Part shown: piece by piece, positions 22,573 through 35,235 of the stretch | How the letters are laid out: each line of letters begins with the position of its first letter | Numbering within the stretch: the first letter of the stretch is position 1 | Assembly (NCBI GenBank): GCA_029817715.1 | Contig: JARUPY010000356.1 | Location: 1,087,001 to 1,151,000 of the forward strand | Source: Melastoma dodecandrum | Taxonomy: Eukaryota; Streptophyta; Magnoliopsida; Myrtales; Melastomataceae | Direction: 5' to 3' | DNA length: 64,000 nt | The notes under the pieces: generated by a model | Databases searched by the model: none | Seen by the model: only the letters and a program-made list of their open reading frames with translations | What the model was told of the DNA's origin: nothing | Translations under genes and position numbers: made by a program

Positions 22573-22699
22573 CAGTAGAGAGAAGAAACAAGGAGCAGAG
22601 GAGCAAAAGAAAGTGGGATCGACTGGGTCTACGATGGAGCAGTCGAAGGGCTAACCAAGTGCGAGTAAAGGAAAAGCGAGCTTAGTTTCAGAGAGTTTT

Positions 22700-24439
22700 T
22701 TTTCCTATGAAAACGTTTCTGAGATGGTCGACATTAAGTTCTCCCTTTGTCGATTTGACGACTATATCATCAATGTAGACTTCTACTGTCTTGCCAAGAG
22801 AGGCATCAAATATAGTGTTCATTGATCGCTGATAGGTAGCACCAGCGTTCTTTAAATCCAAATGGCATTACTACCCATCCGAATTATTCCTAGGGGACAT
22901 CTGAATGCTGTTTTATATATGTCCTCTTCTGCGATGAGGATTTGGTTGTAATAAGAAAAACCATCCATGAACGACATAATATGATGCCCTGCTGTCTTGT
23001 CTATAAGATCGTCTGCGATGGGCATAAGGTATTCATTCCTTTGGAGTAGCACGATTCAAATATCTAAAGTCTATACAGACTCTGATTTTGCCGTTCTTTT
23101 TCAAGACGGGTACGATGCTAGAAATCCATTCTGTATAGCGTGAAGTCCTTTTGTAACCTGCTCGAAAAAGTTTTTTAACTTCAAAGACTAATTTGTGTTA
23201 CTTCCTTAGTCATGTGCCTTGGTGCTTGCTGCACTGATCTAAAATCCTTCTTAATGGGAAGGGTGAGTTCTACTAGTCTACGGGTCTAAACCTGGCATCT
23301 TAGTATAATCCCAGGCGAATCAGTCCTTGAATTCCTCAAGTACTCCTTCAATGGCATTAAAGAGTTTCTTTATTTACTGAAGAACTAATGAAAAGAATAC
23401 TGGGAGAAGACTCGCTCCCTAGATTAATAGTGAGCAATGGGTCGCATGGAGTCATTAAAGACTCGCATTCCTCTGTGCCACCTAAGTCGGTAGATACGGG
23501 CTTATTACAAGCGTTAGGCGCTCTAAGCGCTTCTGAGTTTATTGAAAACCAAGAGATGATCGTGGAAGGACATCGGCGACTGCTTCGTTTCCTTCTTCGT
23601 TTTGCATGGGTCCCTTCCTTTAGGAGTCTATCAGGCTCAAAACTCCGGCAACAGCGTTTTGGCTGATCCTTTCCAGCTTCAATCCTTTTTTGCTCCATCG
23701 GTCCTTACGGGGTTTTCGCTCGAATTACTTCTTGTAGATCTCCTCTATGTCCTTGGCAGACAGCTCGTCTCCCCATCCAGTTGTTTAACAATTGGCCCCG
23801 TCTCTGGCTAAGGATGCGATGTTTCGTAGTCTACAATGTAGTCAAACTTTCCAGATGGTTGACCAAGGGGCCCAACAGTAGGGTCGCCACGCTTATAGCG
23901 CTGCACCAGTGTAAAGTCCTTGACAGTCTTGTTTGTCTCTGCAAGCAAGATACCTTTGTCACAACAAGAGTATTCATCAGCCTTGATAATTTCAATTTCA
24001 GAGTCAACCCATAACATCAACTCTCTATGTAAAGTAAAAGGAATAGCTGCAGCTCTATGGAGCCAATCGCGGCCCAACAAAGCATTAAAAAGTAGAAATT
24101 ATATCTATAACAAAGAAAGCGGTTTCTCTTTCCTGGCGACCCAATTCGAGGTGCAAAGAGAAAACCCCTAAGCATTCAGATTTCCTACCATTAAAACCAC
24201 TCACTACGACATTGGTTTTTAACCAAGTCGTGAGGCTTATACCCAAGTATTTTAAACCTGGATAGATGAAGCACGTTTATAGTAGCTCCATTGTCCACAA
24301 GGACCCGACTCACCACTGTACCGTCAAAGGTAGCGGTTATGTACAAAGAGTGCATGTGCTGTTTCATGCTATCAAATAGTTTCTCCAACCAATTTAGTGA
24401 AAAGCCTGCTGGGTAAGCAGGAGAACAAGGAAGAGGCAC
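22700..24439 (-). pseudogene. Tat-like Ty3/gypsy protease and RT relic of element X
   Basis: Minus-strand fragments in order are a protease segment with RVLVDNGATINVL (about 24275-24320), the downstream LGRDWLHRAAAIPFTLHREL (about 24020-24075) with VGPLGQPSGKFDYIVDYE, and RT pieces including MPIADDLIDKTAGHHIMSFM (about 22960-23030) and VEVYIDDIVVKST with the catalytic YIDD near 22755-22785. They parallel the better preserved pol at 54025-55986. Frameshifts and stops are everywhere. RNase H and integrase are absent, so the RT ends near 22700 and a non-coding 3' region follows. The element is dead. Confidence 0.8.
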
Positions 24440-24815
24440 TTTACCTCTTAGGGTCTCCCACTTTTCGCTTATTAGCGAAGTCTATAGGCAGGGTAAGAGC
24501 GTTACAGATCATGATTGGCCTCATTTCCCCGTCGACATCACTTGGGATTTTACTCCGAATGTGGGGTGTAATCGAATCTCGAGCCAGGCTCTTCTGAATG
24601 GTCTGTAGACTCAATGTGCTCTGCTTCGGCGTTCAATCCCTTCGTAGGCACCCTAGCAAGGTAGAGCGGCCCCTGAGAGGGTAGGCCTAGGCCTCTTAGC
24701 GACGTGACTTAGACGTCTGTCCCTTCTCTTGCAGGCCCTTGGTGGCAAAGTGGTCTTGCCCACTACCTTTTGTTAATATTTTGAAGGGTTAACCGCTTTA
24801 ATTACCCTTGATCTC

Positions 24816-25136
24816 TTAGAACCAAGGAGAGTTTAACATAAACTCGATAAAGTCTCCGACAAATGGATCGTATCCTACTACTGTCCGCGTTGGTACCTGT
24901 TGTGGTTCCGAACAAGTGTTGTTAGTTTCACCAGTACCTGTGGCTGTAGAACATGCGGGATTGACTACGATTTCCCCATTTGAGGATAAGTCTACAAGCT
25001 TGAAGAAGTAGTTGACACAACAGGAGGTGCAGAGCTGAGTAAACAGGATCCTGTTTTGAGCTATCCGTGTTTGAACCCCACTTGAGGTGAGCAAGGACCC
25101 AATTTTATCGTTTATTCGAGACATCGGTGTAAACAC
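24816..25136 (-). pseudogene. Gag C-terminal relic of element X
   Basis: A 106-codon minus-strand frame ends in a stretch (FVGDFIEFMLNSPWF) resembling DEIIEFMLQNGG in the gag of the Tat element at 56956-57474. The rest is too diverged to place, and no zinc knuckle is visible. Confidence 0.4.
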
Positions 25137-26003
25137 TACTTGAGAATTCGGAGCAAGGGCTCGAGATTAACGACACTCGAGAAGTATTTCGAGTCTCTCA
25201 TAGACAAATCCGATTACTACTCGAGACTTGAATAGCCGCTCACAACTCGAGAGACTGTAATGTCTCAAGGAGATTCACATCAAAACCACGTCTGGTTACG
25301 TTAGGAAAGCAGGACATGTGGCAAATCCAGAAGGGTCGGTTCGAGCACGATGTGCATGTCTCGTATAAAAATGGGAATCAGGATCGTGCGCATGATCTAG
25401 GAAGATCACATACAAGTTTGAATAAACGCAACTACAATATTCTGAAGATATATAAGGAATCAAAAATTCAACAACACACAACACAATTCAAACACTGAAC
25501 TCGTAGTTTTATCCTTTTATCTTTAGTGTCCTGAAACCACATTCCATCCTCACAACATCCGACTGATCCACCAAGGTAGATTCCTCTAAAGGTATCTGCC
25601 CATAGCCGTCGTTCATCCACCGCTGGCCGTCGTGAAGTATTTTGCGACCGTTCTCAAGTCCTTTGTTATTTTTCCACTTATGTCATGTCTGTAAGTGTTG
25701 ACCTGTAATTCAATACTGATTGATTCAAATCTGGTATTATATTTACCTTTCAGCCTGCATTCAAAAACCTACAATACAATATTGTTTAATTAAATTACAG
25801 TATTGTATTTGCCCGTATTTGATTAAATTCCAGTATTTTGTTTACGTTTACGGCGACCACAAGAAAATTACTGTAAAATTCGACACGTGTTGCAGGGAAC
25901 ACCAATTCCACGCCAAGAGTTTCGGACAGCTTCAAACGATACCAGCATCCTCCCCATGTAACATGATCTTTCCAATTTCCTTCTACATAAGATAATGAAA
26001 TAT
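25137..26003. other. Unassigned region with CTCGAG clusters and a promoter-like segment
   Basis: Four CTCGAG palindromes and a related TTCGAG occur within about 90 bp (25170-25260). TATA-like motifs follow: CGTATAAAAATG at about 25362 and GATATATAAGG at about 25447. An A/C-rich leader-like stretch (CAACAACACACAACACAATT) begins near 25470. This looks like a promoter, perhaps part of an unrecognised LTR, but no gene follows. Confidence 0.35.
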
Positions 26004-27262
26004 TGTTCGCGTCGAAAACGGATCACGTCGGAAATATTTGGCAATAATACTCACAGGTTTTAGATATGGTCGCCAGTAAGTAAATGAAATATATTAAATT
26101 GAATATGTGAAGTTTTACAAATAAAGAAAAGGTGCTTACAGCCACAAAAATAAAATAAAGACGGCGGTGCAAGGTCGCAGACTTGCTACTGTGCACTACA
26201 GACTACGAAGATGACGAGACAGGGTAGTAACCTTGCCTGCTGAACGCTGTAGTCTTGCAAATCCGGACGATGGAGACGTCGTAGACTTGGCGCTGGGCGC
26301 TGCGGACTTGAGAATTCGGGCGATGACGTCGTAGACTTGACAATAGAAAGTTGTAGAGTTGCGACTTTGGTTGGCAAAACTCGGTTGCTGGGCTTGGTGA
26401 ACGGGGCGTGGTCGAATGTACAGGCGGATGTGGATACCAAGGCTACGGTTGCTCACCTTGGTGGTGGAGTCGATGGTAAGAATGGCGATACTGGGACTAC
26501 GGCTTTTTGGCTTCGTCCTAGGGGTGGATGTGTTGGTGGGAATATTATTACCAGAGATCTACGGTTGCTCACTCTGGTGGTGGAAGTGAAGAACGGAGTT
26601 TGACTATCGGAGCTACGGTCTGCTCACTCTGTCGGTGGAAAAGATGAAGACGGAATTTGCGTTGTCGAAGCTACGGCTGCTCACTCCTGACGGTGGAAGT
26701 GAAGACCCAATGAAAATTATTGAGTTTTGCCCTAGGCTCGGGGAATCCTATACATTCTAAGGGGTGACGAGCAAAATAAAGCTTATGGGTTTGATTTGAT
26801 AGTGTGTTTTACAAGGGAGTTCTCCTCCCCTTTTATACACGGTCTGTTACGACCGGCTGCTGAACATCATCTAATTTCAAACCACCCCTGAGGATCTCGG
26901 AAGTCAACAAAATTGTCATCTAAGACGTGAAACTCGTGCGGAGTGGGTTGTTAGACTCCACTAATTTCGGAGTTAATATACCGTTCCATTTAAGACGTGC
27001 AAACAGATGCGGACGTGGTTTGTAGACTCCACTGATTTCGAAGATAAAACAATCCGTCCTTTGAGACGTGTTACCTATGCAAGACGTGGGTGTAGTAGAC
27101 TCCCACTGATCTCGGGGTCGCCAATCAGTCGTGTTAGTCCGTGTAGATTAGACCTATAGGTCTTCTGCGACGCGGTTACGTCTTTTCTATAATGGGCGCC
27201 GCGTCTTAATGTGGGCTTCGTCAGAAAATAGGCCACAAGATTACGTCGGTTGCATGTCAACA
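26004..27262 (-). mobile_element. Solo LTR of the X family
   Basis: It starts TGTTCGCGTCGAAAACGG and ends GCATGTCAACA (plus-strand view). It aligns with both halves of the X LTR (9665-10619 and 21103-21458) without interruption and so records the empty Tekay insertion site. Flanks AATAT (25999-26003) and AATAC (27263-27267) are a 5-bp duplication with one mismatch. No internal sequence, primer site or polypurine tract adjoins. A diverged 5' LTR of X itself is less likely because no primer site lies to its left. Confidence 0.68.
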
Positions 27263-27267
27263 AATAC

Positions 27268-30200
27268 ATTACATGTTAGATATTTCAATAAATGCATATT
27301 ACTCTAATGTTATTTTACTCATAAATACATATCCCATAATATATATATAAGTTAATTTTGTTTATTGCCGTGGAGATTGAAAATCGATCCCACCCAGCGT
27401 CAAATATTATGGTTCCTAAAATTGTTTAATTTTATTATTATTTAAATATCATATAATTAGCTACAAGTTGCTTGTCAATCTTTTTCGTCATCTTCGTAAG
27501 GATGTGTTTAAATTTCATGGAAAATGAAAAAGAAAATACACTTGATAAGTAAAATTTTGAAATAATGTGAAACACTTTTACCTGAAAAATCGTTGTTTTC
27601 TCGCTTTTTTTTTTTTTTCTTTTTTCACCGATCCCACATAAAATAACAAGTATAAAATGGATAACTGAAATAGGAAAAGAAGAGGAAATATAATAGCATC
27701 GCCAAATCAAATTCTCTATCAGGATATTTAGTTATTTTATTTTTCTTTTTCCTTATTATAAGTCTTCCATTTACTATTTGCTGTCTTGAAGGATTTTTTA
27801 CAGATTTTAATGACAACTAGGATGTGAGACAGGATAGGTCATACAAGTATGGAATCATCCGAGAGATCAAGAGCTCAAAAAGATCCACCACATTAGAATT
27901 TAATAAATATTCTCTTTTTAACATTTTATTCGTAAGTTATATACTTTATTTTTAACTACAATTTTATAATGTGTATTTTTTATTAATTTCGAATAAATAT
28001 ATTTAAAAAAAATATACAATATATTTTTTGTGGGTGGTTTTTTTTTTCTTTTCTTTCCGGGGAGACGTAAATGGACATAACAGTTTGATCAAACCCTCGC
28101 CAGGGGTTATAGCAAAACGACTGGTTTATTTCTTTACAAGCACTATGAACCGATCCCAAAGAGAACGAACCAGCTCTTTTCCCACCAGCACCGGTTCACT
28201 CAAAAAAAATATAGGGAGAAAACATCAGAAGATTCTAGGTCGTTTTCACCTGGAAACGGTTGATGGGGAGGAAGATGGTTTTCAGGACATTCATTCAACT
28301 TCCACGTGGTTCCGGTGAATGATGGCCTTCTCCAGCTTGACACTGGATTTCGATCCATTTCTTCGCCATCGAATACCTGGTGGTTAGATGGGCGCCATGG
28401 CCGCCATCTTTGAGCCTCGGGAACTCGTTGGACCACCCGAACATCTCCATCGCGGCTCTTAGTATCGCAATCCTCCAACTAAGGGTACAGCCGCTCTTTG
28501 TAACTAACTAAGGACTGCATGTGTCCTGCTGCCGTCGTAGTCGTCTGAAACCTTCTCTTTCTCACTTCTTCTTTAGTCCTTTAGGACCTGCTGTCAATCA
28601 GACTCATCATCCTAGTTTTCTTCATTCTCGTCCTTCTCATGCCACTTCGCCGCTATGGGAGCATTCGGCTGGGGGAGAGGACTGGGCGGCGGGGACGTGC
28701 TTGTCCTTCTCCATATTCGGACGAGTCGCTGAAAATCGACGCCATTGCCAATGGCGGTTTATTCTTGCGCGGGACCATATCGCTCAGGGGAAAACATACG
28801 GAGGAGCAAGACCGGTGTGCGGTGGGTTGGGATTTAAGACGGAAAAGGGAGTGATCATGGGAAGGACGATGACACGTTGATTTGCTCCACCTCCCCACGG
28901 GGTGATTGAGTTATACAAGTGACTTTTCGGTGAGAATATAATCAGACTTCCTCGAGGGGAATTCGCCACCACTCTGTTTTCATTTATTATGCATACCCCC
29001 TGCTGGTCCTCAAATCGGTTTCCGATTTGAATGAATACATGACAAGATTATGGTAACCTTGAATTCATTTACTATATTATGGCAAACTACAACTAAATAG
29101 GGTATTGTTAATGGGCGCTCTGGAGAACAGAATTTTTAATTATTAATGTTTAAATATAAATACAGGCCATAATGTTGCTCGCGTGAATGCGGAGAGAGAG
29201 GCCCAGCTCGGCCGCAGCGGGGGTAGTCCGGAGTTCGACGGGGCGGGGGAGTTGTCCTGGAAGCCGGGTCTCCCGGTGACCCGGGAGAGGTACAGGGACA
29301 TTAAAAAACACTCGTTAATACATAATTCATACTACTCCAGTTTTTTCCCGTCCGTTCAATTCATTACACCCCAATCAATCCATAACTGAAATTTTTTTAT
29401 TTTAAAGTCAAAATGAGTCGAGGGAAAGATATCTTATATTTGGACGAGATATAAGGACGGGTTCGGGTAACCGAGTTCTTCTACCATTTTTTATCAAATA
29501 CGCGCGTTCGTAATCCTATCTTCTATATATTTTAAGTGGCGCAATTATGAAACCAAGTCTTAAGGTTGTAAATTTGTATTTAGCAAACTACCAACCACTT
29601 TTGGAGAATTTTTTTGATATACCAACGTTGTTTCGGTTACAAAACCATCGTATAAGCTATACGACTTGGAAAATGCTACCGAGCTACGATTTCCTATCCA
29701 ACAGGGGAGGGGGAAAACCATGAGACGAAGATAGTCAGTCGTCTTTTTCAAGGCATCCATCTCTTTCTTCCTCGTCGTTGTGGTCATGGCCGCTATCCAG
29801 AATCCTTGTTCCACATCTCTACCAAACCAAGCCGGGAGTTTCCCTTTTCGCCGAATTTGGACCGTGGGGCGGTGGTGTTGATGGGATAAAACTATGTTCA
29901 CAACATAAAGGGCGGTACACCCGCCGCACTCCAATTTTTCCATATGGTAGAGTATTACAAATAATAAAACAAGCTCCACTTTTTTGTGATGTGTATTGAA
30001 AAACCGGCAACTATCATGTTATATTTTATAAGATAATACTAATGCTTGAAGAATTTTTTTTTTACAAATCCTATATACACATACATTAGTTCATTCCACT
30101 CGTTTATGTTACTTTGTAAGTAGAACAATTGGCATTATTGGCATTTTGGTGGGATCTTTTGATGTATCAGAAGGTAGATCTATTTTACGCATGTTTGCTT

Positions 30201-30479
30201 TATTGATGAAATGAAATATAAAATAGTATATCCCTTTATTTATACTTACACATTACGTACCTATTAATAATTATAATTTTTTTAGATTTTTTTGAATCAG
30301 TTATCGTAGAACACTACTCAGTTCTAAAACCACACTACTAACTTGAAACCGATATGAGTACTATGACAAGTCGTAAGTTAGCTTGAGAAGGGCAAGCGGC
30401 TCATACGTCTCTCCCATGGCCGATTCCGCGGCTTTTTCTAAAATTTGCACATCTATTTAGATCAATATAATACTAAACT
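27268..30479. other. Unassigned region with a few GC-richer islands
   Basis: Mostly AT-rich. Three GC-richer islands carry open frames that I do not recognise: 28200-28478 (minus, includes MEMFGWSNEFPRLKDGGHGA in one frame), 28521-28880 (plus) and 29183-29389 (plus, EREAQLGRSGGSPEF). They might be decayed host exons. No transposon ends or tandem repeats are evident. Confidence 0.35.
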
Positions 30480-31560
30480 AGTGACCATCATTTTAGTAAA
30501 ATGCTTTGAAAGTTTTGGTAACAGAATACTTGGGAAACCTTAGTTTAATTAAAGTTTAGTACATATGTCACGAACTTCTTACTAAGACCAGCATTGTGGG
30601 GTCCCTTTTTATTATAGAGCCAATGTTCACTAGTTTAGTTTAATTTACTAACATTTACTATATTAATTTAGTAAAAATACATACTTAAACCTATTAAGTA
30701 GTTTGTTTTGTAAAAAATGTACAAAATGTTACATTAATTGTATCATAGATTGAGGACAATTTTACTATAGCCATTTGAGACTTTTACACATTAATACACG
30801 TTTACTATTTAGTAATGTTACTAAACGTATTTACTTATTAAAATTTTCAGTAAATAGTTACAATAAAACTTCTCGGAATCGTGCATTAGTAAATATGTTA
30901 ACAAAGCCCATTACATGTCTCATGTGTGAGGGTGCACTATTGTACAAAGCCCATGGGGCCACTTTTTACCTATTCAGAGCCACTTTACTATTTTAGTATA
31001 CATTTACTAAACGATTTAACCCTGATAAAAATTTGAGTAATTGGTTAACTAAACTTCTCATGAAATATCGTATGCTTTAGTTAAAATATGTTACAAAGCC
31101 CAGCATACTGTTCATGCATGACACAATTTACTAAGTCCATTAAGGTTTATTTAACCCCTAAGTCCTCGTTACTGTTTAGCCAATGATTTACTAACGATTT
31201 ACTATTAATTTACATTTTAAAATAATATTATACCTCAAATTACGTAATTTTGTGTAAGGCTTAAAATGTACTTAGCCTGACTTAGTTAATTTACTATGAT
31301 ACGTTCGTGTGTTTAATAATGTTACTAATAATTTAATCTATAGAATTTAGTAATAGTAAAATAGTAATCTATTAACCTATTCTTAATTTTGTTCACCCAA
31401 TATGTAGTAAAGGTATTAAGCCCAATACTGTTTATAGAACAATAGTTGATCAAATTTACTATAGACCAATGGACTCTTTTACTATGTGTGATGTTAATTG
31501 TTTCGTTTAAATTTACCAGACGACAAATCAAATTACTAAAAAATTATATTAGGTAAATAT
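30480..31560. repeat. AT-rich tract dense in TTTAGTAA / TTTACTAA words
   Basis: The words TTTAGTAA, TTTACTAA and ACAAAGCCC recur many times on both strands. The foldback element at 6363-7892 uses the same vocabulary, including TTTACAAAGCCC. No clear terminal inverted repeats are seen. It may be an old, collapsed relative of that family, or simply biased AT-rich DNA. Confidence 0.4.
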
Positions 31561-32220
31561 ATAGATTTAACACACTTACCAGTTAATATGCTTAGTTTAA
31601 TATGCAACGAAGAAGAATTTTTACAAGTTAACATTTAGTTAAACAAATCACCTTTTTATAAAAATTAACTAGACACTTTTTATACATTTTTACAGGGTCA
31701 CATTATAGTATAAAAATGACATCATTCGTTAGGTAATTAGATGTTACCAAGCTTTTTTTATTTAATGATATTGTTTAAGGGGTGAGTAAAGGTACTTGCG
31801 ATAATGCACGTTTCTTTGTCAACATACAATGGCCCTACTTTTGTGGGTCTCTTTTTTGGCTAAGTAGACCGATATATATTGATAAGGATGAATTAATAGT
31901 GCATTTTCCCCGGGAGGAGTTCTGCCATAATAATATACTTCCTAGCCATGCAGTGACCCATAAACTACTGGGACAAAAAAGGTTTATTTTATTGGTAAAA
32001 TTGAAATGGCATTTTTTAAAATTTTTTGAAAATATAAAAAAAAAATTAAAATTTACAATTTTAATTATAATAATTTGCCCCACTAATTAATAATTAATTT
32101 CACGTTGTACGCTATTTTTTATTTTTCATAGGCGTTACTATCGTTACTTACATATTTATTAAAGGAATATTGAGTCCTCATGCCACAATACTTTTGCGAA
32201 GGGAGGGCACCGAACTTGGA
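31561..32220. other. AT-rich DNA, nothing recognised
   Basis: A 102-codon plus-strand frame at 31782-32090 has the composition of chance translation of AT-rich DNA. No motif or repeat was identified. Confidence 0.45.
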
Positions 32221-32225
32221 GGGGT

Positions 32226-32256
<31 letters not shown>

Positions 32257-32297
32257 GGGGGGGGGCCCCCCCCCCCCCCCGGGGGGGGGGGGGGGGG
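32221..32297. repeat. 77-bp G/C homopolymer block
   Basis: Almost pure G with single T interruptions at 32225 and 32256, then 15 C at 32266-32280, then 17 G. The G-to-C-to-G structure within otherwise AT-rich DNA is either a real low-complexity tract able to form quadruplexes and hairpins or a sequencing/assembly artefact. Confidence 0.9.
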
Positions 32298-35235
32298 ATC
32301 TTAGATTTGGTATCTCATGAAAAGCCGCACCATCAAAGTCCCCAACGCTCGGGGGGTACCTCGTACATTGTGCCCTTACTCTTGATAGGTCCTAAATTTA
32401 TCCTTGGTCGTCCGATAGATTTCATTAACCTTACGATTAGATACGACCGTTAAGGGCATAACTGGGAGCCATCAGGTCGAGCAAAAAACAACTAAAACCG
32501 GCCGGGAAACCTCTATTGTTATAAGAAAACCAATTATTTTGAAGACTTGTAAATTTTTCCCTTCTTCTTGATTATATCTTATCTACATATATTAAATAGT
32601 TTTTTGTCAAACTATTTGTAAAGTAATGAATAAACATTATTTAATAATAATTGAAAACTTATTATGCATAAATTAAATCCATTTTATATTAAAATTTACA
32701 TGTTAAATAGTTTTCTATCAATTTATCAATACAAGAAACCGTTGCTTATTCAATCTTAGTCAAACCATAATGGCAACACAGCTGTTCATAATATTATACA
32801 AATCAATAATTAGTTTTATAATGCAGGGCACCAGAGCAATTGCAAAGGAGCATAAAATAAGATTCATAATATTATCCAAAAGATACGACACGTTTATAGA
32901 TGCCCTGGATAGTGTTTCTTGGAACCACTTTACAAGACACTAGGAAAGAGAGCAAAAGTCTGTCTAGCATCAATTTATACCGAGTTGAAATCTTATTTGA
33001 AGCTTGGTTCGTGTCTTTTCTTCTCATTTCTCTTTGGCCTCCCCTTCACTATACTTCTGTCTCACAGGTTTTGCTAGGTCTCAACAATCTTAATTTGCAA
33101 TCTAGATTGAGCGTAATTTGATACCTTAATTTATAGGACATCATGGTCATATCTTGGTTTTAGGTCAGCAGTCAGTACTCTGAAAAAAATTTTTTTTTTG
33201 CCACCATGTACTCATTTTTAATTTTAACCTTCCAGTTAAAGGTCAATAGTATTTCTTGAGTTGTCTCTATTGCTTTCCATTGAGTCTTAAATCTCAAGAT
33301 CCTTACGCCATCTTCCGTGACATATCAACTCCTGGTCTTTCCCTTTCTCGAAGAAGCTAGCACTCTTGCCTTGTCTATCTCGATTACGTTTATTACTGGT
33401 CCTGGCCATCATTAAACCCAAAACACTTTAACTTTTTCTATACATTGAGACAGAACTCCCCTTTAGGCCATGATCTCCGAGAGCATTAACACCGTTGATT
33501 GTATCCTGAGATCTTTTCACACAAAAGCATTAGGTCCATTACTCACACGAGTTCACACATAAAATGTGGCCCATATTTACATATTACATAACATCGGTCC
33601 CGTTCAACATTATAAGAAACCATTTGTTTTTTATAACAATAATGTGGAACGACTTTATGTTTATCTTTACTAATACTATAAAACTTTCTGTCCTTTTTAA
33701 TTAATAAATGCCATTGCCAGCGGTTTAAAAACATCTCGGACCAATATGTTTCAACACACTTGAAAGTGTTCGCCTCCATTTCAATCATCTACACAATGGC
33801 TTGCCTCACACAAACCTCGAAGAGCACACATTTGTTTTTCCCGCTAATCTAAAATTCAGGGCTTCTTATACATGCCTAATACGGTACGCCTATTCGTACG
33901 TTCATACTCTAAAAACGAGGAACTGACCTCTTCAGGTTCTTTGTCACATTTCCGGAAGCTGACCTTCATCTTTTTCCACATCACGTCTTTCTTACTTCGA
34001 TTGACGTCTAATTCTTAGTTCTCAATCTTTTACGACCCCAGAACAACCTCCATTCCTGCATGCAAGTAATGGCACGTCATCCACTTGCCAGGAGGTTTCT
34101 GATACAAGTTCAGACTTTGGCCAGTCTCAGCTAACTCTAGGACTAGCTCGAGATCACAATAGTGCCAGTAATCCTCCATAGCCCAAGATCCGTGATCACG
34201 GCTCTCAGATGACGACTGAGCGTACTTCTTTGTCGCCCCGTCTGTATTTTAACCACGGACGAGGATCCCTCTGACATATCATTCTCGACCCAAGCCCACC
34301 ATTTCAGTAATTTGATCATGACTTTTGTAAGTCACCACAGGCATTGTTTAAACATGGTGTTGGTTACCTCAAATCGAATTATCGAAAATTGGCAAAAGCA
34401 TAAAGCAGATATAACCTCACTTGATTTTACCGAGGTTCAAAAAAAATATTTTATATACTTAGCTTTACACACTTCTTTAAAAAGGGGAATTAGATTTGAA
34501 TGCTTTTACACCTTAATAAATGTAATTTAAGGTTAAAAAAGTTAAAAGTGATACTACTAAATACCAATATTTTAGTAATGATTGAGAGTTTTTGATCGTT
34601 GTTTCAACTAAATTTCACTAATGTAAGTCTCTTTGTTACATGTCTTGATCTTCTTTGAATTTTTACAAAATCATTCTCATTGACATGGTTAGATGACCAA
34701 CTTTAAATTGAGAATTAGTTATATGAAACTAATTTCTTAATTACATTTTTGAAGACATAGCCAAAATTATATTTTTAAATTTTCAATGTTTTTTTATCAT
34801 TTAGATCAAACTCATTCATTTTAAATTTGAAGCCCATACACATGTACATGGACTTAGGCCCTTATTGATGAGATGAAAATGGCTTAAAGTCCAGAAAGAG
34901 TACATTGAAATAGTTAATCATTAAAAAGTGACGATTTTTCATTATTTTTTTTATATTTATTAGTTCCCTCCAAAACTTTGTATTGAAATTTATCATTTCA
35001 TTGTCATTTAACAAGAATTTTCATTTTAGTTTCTAACAACTTATCCTAACAGATTGACCAACCTAAAAATCTTTTATTTTCGAAGGGTCACTCATTTTTT
35101 GCTTTCCCCAACACACTTCTTATGAGTTTTCATCAAACAAAAATTAAAATCAAAATGAAAAATAATAGACTTCGATTTAATTAACATGGGTATGATTTCT
35201 TCTCTTGTCTTTGTTTCTCCTCACTTGTCCTTACA
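32298..35235. other. Unassigned AT-rich region
   Basis: No protein family, LTR pair or tandem array was recognised. Open frames at 33543-33788 (minus) and 34312-34530 (plus) are short and unlike anything I know. Confidence 0.45.

Noticed and set aside
29183..29389. GC-rich 68-codon frame as a host exon
   Set aside because: No splice sites or protein family could be recognised. It is kept only as part of the unassigned region.
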